Shown here: piece after piece, positions 57,976-64,000 of the stretch
Layout: each line of letters begins with the position of its first letter
Numbering within the stretch: position 1 is the first letter of the stretch
Origin: Lumbricus terrestris
Taxonomy: Eukaryota; Annelida; Clitellata; Crassiclitellata; Lumbricidae
Assembly (NCBI GenBank): GCA_949752735.1
Contig: OX457037.1
Location: 14,974,932-15,038,931 of the forward strand
DNA: 64,000 nt
Reading direction: 5' to 3'
Notes under the pieces: model-generated
What the model saw: the letters and a program-made list of their open reading frames with translations, nothing else
Database searches by the model: none
Told to the model about the DNA's origin: nothing
Position numbers and translations under genes: made by a program

Positions 57976-60118
57976 TCAACTAAATAACAGCCAGTTGGTT
58001 GGCCAGCATAATTTAATGGCGACTCCATCTTCTTCTTTTTTGCTTTCTTTTGCATTCGGCATTCCATAGCTGGGCACTTTACTTTGACTGGCGTAATCTG
58101 TAGCAAAGAGAGAGACAGAGATAGACAGCCACACAACCAGGCAGACAGGCAAATGAACTGTTCTATAGAGGTGGAATAATACGTATGTATATGAACATTT
58201 ATATAGCGCCTTACAATAACCTCACGAAGGCGCTTATAAATTGCGACAACAAATACATTTTAATAATATAGGCGTTCCTTTGCTTATAGGCTACATATCT
58301 ATTATAGACGAGACAGAAAACGGACCGTGGTAGGTGGTGGTACCGCGTCCTAAGATAAAAAGGTCCTCAAATTCATGAGCATATAGTATAGGCTCATTAT
58401 ATGCTCAACCGAAAAAAAATTCTCTAAAGAGTACCTCATACCTGGCGGTGTGGCTAAAGTAGTATTACTACTTTAGCCACACCGCCAGATATGAGGTACC
58501 AATGAAACATCTCCACATCGGATATGCTAGTTAAATTCGCCGATTTCGCCGGAAAAGCTTGAACCAACCTGGACAGAAGAAAATTGAATTGCGACAATAA
58601 ATACATTTTAACAACATTTAACCTTTTCGAACTTGACCTTTCAGCCGGAAATTCCTCTAAATGGTAAACGGTAAGCTGAGAACTTTACTCAGAAACCATC
58701 AGAAAGTGTCTCCCACTAGAAGTGAAATGACGCAGTAGCCTATAGGTCAGGGTCCTCAAACTGTGGTACACGTACCTCTGGGGTACGCCAGACTGCGGTA
58801 AGGGGTACGCAAACAATTGGAGAAATTTGAAATAATTTGAGTTCATGGACTTTGTGTAGCCTACATCCTTTTTTATCAGCAATGATTTTTAGCGTTGCAG
58901 CATAAAACAGCAGCGACATTAATTTTTTACAACATATAATTAGACTCACACACTGGGCTGTATATATATATATATAGTGCATGCAACAAATTTTGTACGC
59001 ATATTTTTGCTCAAATTTTTGAAACAAAATTGGTTGGGCTGGGAGCGCCTCTGAGTAGTTTCTTGAAGGGGCGCTATATAAATGCTCTGAATGAATGAAT
59101 GTGGGAATGTGTGAATGTAGCAATGTGTGAATGTGCGCATCTATATGCCACATAATATCAAGAACTAATTCAGTTTTAAATGTATATCAAAGTATTGTGA
59201 TATGTTTTAGACTGCTGTTTACGCAGACCTCCGTTTTCGTAAATGTTGTACTCGATGAGGAATCCTGGATAGTTGTCGGCAGCATCGCTGCGGAACCACA
59301 GAATAACTTGACTGCATCGGAAGACGAACATCGTGTAGTTATCATTATTTCCACAATAAAACCTCAGAGCAGTCTCTGGGTTGTCGATGCATGTTATCTA
59401 CAGCAAAAGGAAGCAGAGACTGCTATAAATATCATCATCAACTGCATTCAGCTGTCGCCGATTACCCCATATAATAATATTGTTGAATTATTCGAGGAAA
59501 ACTTCTCGCTTTCACACATGATAACTGGCTCAATAGCCATTCGTTCCAAAACCGCTGGATGACAACATGCCAAGTTTGTATGTTTGTATGCGCACTTCTT
59601 TTAGCGTCCCTTCAAGCTCCCTAATCAGAGGCGCTCCCGACTACAACGTGGACACTGCATCGGAGTTTCACGCCGAAGCGCTGAGAATTGCGAGTGAAGG
59701 ACTTGCCTAGGGTCCCTACTCGGTGACTTGAGGTGGATTCGAACCTGCAACCATCCGGCTGAAAGGCAACGACCATACCCAGTACACTACCGCGCCCCAC
59801 GAGTGAAATACCGGATAGATAGGAATTATAATACAAGGAAGATGAGATATTGACTAAGCTTGATTTTTAAATTCTCATGAATGTACAGTGCTGCGGCTTT
59901 TTACTTCACATAGCCTAATTATTATACAGGTAATTATACCAGAAGTCTGTCACAATCGCAGCAACTTCCCAGTTCGAATTTCCGGAGGTGGACACGGACT
60001 GTGCTCTGCTGTTGAGTCCAGATGATATTTGAGCAGTTGTGGTTGTTTCCGTAGGAGTCCGGCCAATTAGGAGACGTCACGTTTCCGTTGTCACCAGTGA
60101 ATAGAGTATCGCCACAGC
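57976..60118 (-). CDS. gene C: single-CUB paralogue with C-terminal exon, 5' end decayed
   Basis: Exons 60118-59940, 59397-59229 and 58097-57976 join in frame. The first encodes GCGDTLFTGDNGNVTSPNWP ... SCCDCDRLL, the second ITCIDNPETALRF ... CSQVILWF ... GFLIEYNIY, the last DYASQSKVPSYGMPNAKES... to a TGA. The 169-base second half and the P.YG.PNAKE tail place it with CUB2 of gene A. No CUB1 and no usable leader are seen: the segment at 60320-60262 resembles the gene D leader exon, but its ATG position reads ATT and a TAA precedes the donor (AAAAG|GTAGGC). It is either a pseudogene or has another start beyond the gap at 61722. Confidence 0.7.
58431..58499. repeat. near-perfect hairpin, 34-base arms, 1-base loop
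   Basis: Arms 58431-58464 and 58466-58499 pair at 33 of 34 positions (GTACCTCATACCTGGCGGTG ...). It lies between genes, downstream of the gene C CUB exons and in the final intron. Confidence 0.9.
58747..58900. mobile_element. hAT-type element left end, relative of 36041
   Basis: GGTCCTCAAACTGTGGTACA and ACGTACCTCTGGGGTACGCC match the 36041 element (TTCTCAGACTATGGTACG, CGTACCTCTGGGGTGCGCC). No matching right end located. Confidence 0.7.
59580..59800 (-). mobile_element. tRNA-derived SINE
   Basis: Minus-strand member of the 3414 family, full length: GGGGCGCGGTAGTGTACTGG head, GGTTCGAATCC B box, CGGCGTGAAACTCCGATGC body, GAGCGCCTCTGATTAGGGAG and GAAGGGACGCTAAAAG tail. It lies in the intron between the two CUB exons of gene C. 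Confidence 0.88.
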
Positions 60119-60631
60119 CTGCGTGGAATTTACCAAATTCGATCTGAGAGATTCTGAGAAATGAGGACTACCCTTTAAAATATGCTCAGTTGATCTAATT
60201 TGAAACCGTCTGCGCGAGATATGAACTGATCCTGTTACGTATAGACCAATAATGCCTACCTTTTATGTCTTTATATGACGAGTGGCAATAAACACACGGA
60301 GCTCCTTAATCCTCAGAGTAATTAAATTTGAAAGAGCTGCATTTGCTCGTCTATTCGTCATTTCACACATAGTCGCTTGGACTCAACCTCTCAACAGTAC
60401 TGCGTAATAAACACCACGAAACATCCTTCAGCATTCGGGGATTATCACCACAGCCTTCAGATCTTGGCTAATAGGGGCCTAAGTGCGCCTGACCTGTCAA
60501 GTATTGGAGAAATTGGTTTGTTTCAGCGTCTTGGACCCTCAAGATTTTACGCGAAGTTCATGACGAGGGAAACGTTTTGTGTTTTTAGGAGTTAATATTG
60601 CGCAATACATTCATTTCTTGCTAGTATCATT

Positions 60632-61684
60632 CAGTGCCGGCGCTAGCACCCCCCCGTACCCCCCGGCCGGGGGGGCCCCCGAGTTTGAAAGGGGCCCCCA
60701 AATTTTGCTGGTCATTATGCCTGTTTGTGACTGTACAGATCCGGTCTGGTGCATGCCTCAACTAACCATGTGGCACTGCCATAGCAGACCTAATGCAAAT
60801 ATCATACTGATTTTGGGCGTAAGTAGGCTATAAAGCCATTAGAGTTTGTAAGGGACCCCATATTTAGCTGGTCATTTTGCCTATTTGTGACTGTACAGAT
60901 CCGGTCTGGTGCATGCCTCAACTAACCATTATGGCACTGCCATAGCAGACCTAATGCAGCTATCAAACTGATTTTGGGCGTAAGTATAAAGTCATTTAAA
61001 CTAACTCAGACAATTTCATCCACTTTCTTAAAACACAACGTATATAAATTGTAGCTTATTCTAATAGCTAATTGGAGGAGGCCTCAAAATAAAACCTGCG
61101 TGAGGCCCAAACATTAAAGCCTGTGAAGGTCCCAGATGTCCTTGGTATGTGTCTGATCTCAAGTTTGCAAGGGGCCTCAAATGTAGCTGCATGGTAATTA
61201 TACCTTTCATGACTGTTCATTCCTGAAACCACGCACCGAATTATGTTTTAACGCAAAGCATACAAAATAAATAAATAATTGTGGATGGGACGGAATCCCC
61301 GAAATTTGTATCCCCAAATTTTCAGAAATATTTCATATATCATCCACTGCCCATCAATTTTGTTAAGATGACAGGCTATAAATGCTACCGGTACCATTAC
61401 AGTTTGCAAATCGGACAAATTTAAACAATGGAGAGGGAACGCTCTGAAGTCCTAAACCACGATGAAAAATGAGCAATTTTTGTAAAGATGACAGCTTAAA
61501 ATACTAACTTTACAGCATGGAAATTCCAAAAATTTTACAACTGGGAGGGGACATTTATTGAAGTCTTACACCATGTCTTTCAGCACTTATATTATGAGAA
61601 ATTTTGCTGAGATGACAGCTCAAGGTATGGGGGGCCTCAAGATTTTTTTTGGGGGGGGCCGCAGTTACCCTAGCGCCGGCACTG
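60632..61684. mobile_element. 1.05-kb hAT-type element
   Basis: Ends CAGTGCCGGCGCTAGCACCC and the complement CCCTAGCGCCGGCACTG. Exact 8-bp duplication GTATCATT (60624-60631, 61685-61692). Contains a ~120-base internal direct repeat (ACAGATCCGGTCTGGTGCAT at 60737 and 60894). Confidence 0.92.
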
Positions 61685-61721
61685 GTATCATTGCTAGCTT
61701 GTACCCATAGCCCTCTCCACT

Positions 61722-61921
61722 NNNNNNNNNNNNNNNNNNNNNNNNNNNNNNNNNNNNNNNNNNNNNNNNNNNNNNNNNNNNNNNNNNNNNNNNNNNNNNN
61801 NNNNNNNNNNNNNNNNNNNNNNNNNNNNNNNNNNNNNNNNNNNNNNNNNNNNNNNNNNNNNNNNNNNNNNNNNNNNNNNNNNNNNNNNNNNNNNNNNNNN
61901 NNNNNNNNNNNNNNNNNNNNN
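61722..61921. other. assembly gap (200 N)
   Basis: Run of N directly after the hAT element's right flank. Confidence 0.99.
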
Positions 61922-62464
61922 CACTTGAGTTTACAATAAAAAAGACATGTGTGGCTCACGAACATCGCGAAAAGTAGGCCTATAGGACTGTGTTGACTTA
62001 ATGCAGGAATATGCAGCTACACAAGCAAGCGCCCTATGCAACTAAATACATGTAGCCTAGGAATATACAATATATTAATACAATATCTGAACGGTTCACC
62101 CTAGTAGAGGCGCTTTATAAATGTTTTTATACAATACAATACAAAATACAAATCTAGGCTACTCGCATATAAGTATCGAGCGTCTGCAAGCAATGTCTGT
62201 TTATTTGTATTTCTACAAGTTTTAAAGATCCTACCTGGCTATTCCGTCTTGTGTAGCGTTAAAGTACATCAGCCAACCGGCTTGACCCACGACTCACGAA
62301 TGATGTTCAATCATTCAAACAGCAGATTATTTGTCCATTTCGGATTCGCTCTTTGACCTGGTTAGGCAGTCAAGTAGGCTAAATATGAATACGAATACAA
62401 AGTCCTACATAATTCTCATGAAGTGCTTGCGTAGCCTAATAGTTTGAAAAGTTAATTTCATCAT

Positions 62465-62727
62465 CAATGGCGTAGCCAGGAATTTATTATGGGGGTTGGG
62501 TTTTTATGGCCTGGACGGATGCCCTTTCTGACACCAACCCAACAGTATTACAGTAAATAAAAAGGGAATACAGTAACAAAGAGAATAAATTAAGAAAAAC
62601 AATTGTTACTACAAACAATTGTTCTGTTTTTTCTTATCTAAGTGGATAAATAACCTTTAAAAAATTTTCTAAGCCACTGGGGGTTTAGCCCCAGAAACTC
62701 CCCTTGTCTACGGCGTCTACGCCACTG
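62465..62727. mobile_element. 263-base hAT-type element, uninterrupted relative of 34977
   Basis: Ends CAATGGCGTAGCCAGG and GTCTACGCCACTG. Exact 8-bp duplication TTCATCAT (62457-62464, 62728-62735). In reverse orientation it is collinear with 34977-35091 plus 35885-36020. Confidence 0.9.
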
Positions 62728-62889
62728 TTCATCATACAAGTGCACAGCTTATCTATAGATAGTCTCCTTCTCAGTAGAGTTCAAACAAAACATAAGTGCT
62801 TGAGTCAGAGTCGACTCACAAAATATGTCTAGTAATCTCCAAATTATAAGCTGTGTGCAAGATGTCGTTCGTGATAGTCATGTGTATTG

Positions 62890-63095
62890 CATCACTTCAG
62901 ACTCGCTCTTCTACGAATTCTTGATGATGAGGCCAATCAGATAATCATGGGAATCAGTTTTATTAATAATGTCAATCGACGCAATCAGTTTTGCATCTCG
63001 ACTGCAATTCATTTTCGTGAACCAAGATTCAAATTTAGTAAAACTCAGGCCTGTATACACTCAGCCTAACCAATCTCTTCTTAGAAATGAACGTG
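62890..63095 (-). repeat. block shared with the gene D upstream region
   Basis: Aligns with 50585-50725, with an extra ~60 bases in the middle. It lies about 2.8 kb upstream of the first gene C exon seen. Confidence 0.5.
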
Positions 63096-63639
63096 ATAAC
63101 GTTCTCATGCCAATGGTGACTTCATGGTAAGAATTGCCGGGGTTGGGAGCACAATTCCATTGTTTCTTAGAACCCAATGGTGAAGTCTGCTTTCCCATCC
63201 CAATTCCAAGTGGATCATAGTCCAACCACCTCTCAGTTATTTTCCTACAATTCTCACACTCGATGACTTATTACCAACGGCATCAAGTGACCGACGGATG
63301 TAGCCTAAGCTTAGGCCTAATCTTCGTAATATGACAATATTAGGATAATAGGCCCTGCATGGTCTTATATTTAACAAGGCATAGATCATAACGTTTTCTA
63401 TATTATACAAACTTTGTTCATGCCTTTTAAAATATAATATTAGACCTATGGCACTGACATTTAGGCTAGCTATTATAATGGGTCTGGCATTACGCGCACT
63501 TAGAACCACATAAATCATGTAGCCTAGTCTATTATAGGCCTAGTCGTAGACCTACCCAGATTTTTTAAATTTCAATTTGTTCCTGACATTTTTAACTGTA
63601 GATTAAGCCTTAAGATAGCTTTCGGGCCAATGACTGATC

Positions 63640-63990
63640 TGGCTGGTGGCACGGAATTTCGCAAACGAGTTCCAATTTTTCGATACACATGTTTGTAGGC
63701 TGCCACTCAGGTCGCTTGGGAAGACCGACCTTCGTGTACAGAGAATGAGGACACGTTTCGGCGACCGCGCATTCTCGGTTGCTGGTCCCAGATGCTGGAA
63801 CAGTCTTCCACCGGACATTAGATTGGCCGCCTCAGTGGACTCTTTTAAATCAAAGCTTAAAACGTAGGCCTAAGCTATCTGTTCGCTAAGGCTAACTTCG
63901 CGCAGTTGGCCGTTTGTGAGGCGCCCTTGTAGCGGTATGGCCGTGTTACGGCGCCATATAAATTGTCGTTATTATTATTAGCAGCAGTAG
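63640..63990 (+). pseudogene. CR1/L2-like LINE 3' end
   Basis: Open from 63646 to 63867: FQFFDTHVCRLPLRSLGKTD, RTRFGDRAFSVAGPRCWNSL, PPDIRLAASVDSFKSKLKT then a stop. This is the conserved C-terminal tail of these reverse transcriptases. The 3' end GGCGCCATATAAATTGTCG runs into (TTA)n. 5'-truncated, as is normal for LINEs. Confidence 0.9.
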
Positions 63991-64000
63991 GCCTAGTGGT

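Noticed and set aside
59131..59562. 143-codon plus-strand frame
   Set aside because: It is the antisense shadow of the gene C CUB second-half exon (59397-59229), whose minus-strand reading has splice sites and CUB motifs.

Overview
This is a metazoan genomic window: coding is split into short exons with GT/GC...AG introns, and the rest is dense interspersed repeats, microsatellites and two 200-N scaffold gaps (16244-16443, 61722-61921). Tandem secreted CUB-domain genes, tRNA-derived SINEs ending in a 'GGCGCTATATAAAT'-type tail, and the very frequent word TAGGCCTA suggest a marine invertebrate, probably a non-vertebrate deuterostome such as an echinoderm. That taxon is an inference, not something read directly.

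Genes. All recognisable host exons are on the minus strand and look like members of one duplicated family. Gene A (8245 down to 2118) is complete: a signal-peptide exon, four exons that each encode half of a CUB domain, and a C-terminal exon, giving 277 aa in frame. Gene B (26904 down to about 22588) has the same four CUB exons with matching phases and nearly matching lengths. Gene C (60118 down to 57976) keeps one CUB plus a C-terminal exon homologous to that of gene A, with a decayed 5' end. Gene D (48847 down to 43246) has a signal peptide exon and one exon for a Trp/Cys-rich extracellular, galactose-binding-like domain; whether it continues into gene B is unknown. Two splice donors (gene A exon 4, gene B CUB2 second half) are GC instead of GT.

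Mobile DNA. Most of the window is transposons, many datable by nesting. A ~2 kb hAT element (10242-20332, TSD ATCCACAT) sits in an older repeat and is itself split by an ~8 kb foldback element (12264-20308) whose 3.86-kb arms are near-identical inverted copies. Uninterrupted paralogues of both target sites lie elsewhere in the same window (29240-29255 and 46879-46886). A second hAT copy (27169-29267) sits in the end of another foldback. An 8.75-kb TIR-bounded insertion (37822-46570, TSD TTCTATAA) splits a LINE 3' end in frame and contains LINE relics, smaller hAT insertions and the gene D domain exon. At least a dozen other short hAT-type elements have readable 8-bp duplications. A separate GGGGCCGTCCATAAA-ended MITE family has a 3-bp TTG duplication, confirmed by an empty site at 62.6 kb.

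Layout: 1-8.3 kb gene A with SINEs and a transposon pseudogene in its introns; 8.6-10.1 kb nested mariner-type foldbacks; 10.2-20.5 kb the three-layer nest; 20.9-22.4 kb minisatellite, SINE and GAT repeat; 22.6-26.9 kb gene B; 27.1-30.5 kb hAT inside foldback; 30.7-32.2 kb microsatellites and RT relic; 32.3-37.5 kb MITEs and a 115-bp minisatellite; 37.7-46.8 kb LINE split by the large hAT; 46.8-50.7 kb gene D 5' part; 50.7-53.1 kb little recognised; 53.2-55.75 kb a DNA transposon; 57.9-60.1 kb gene C; 60.6-64 kb hAT elements, a gap and a LINE 3' end.
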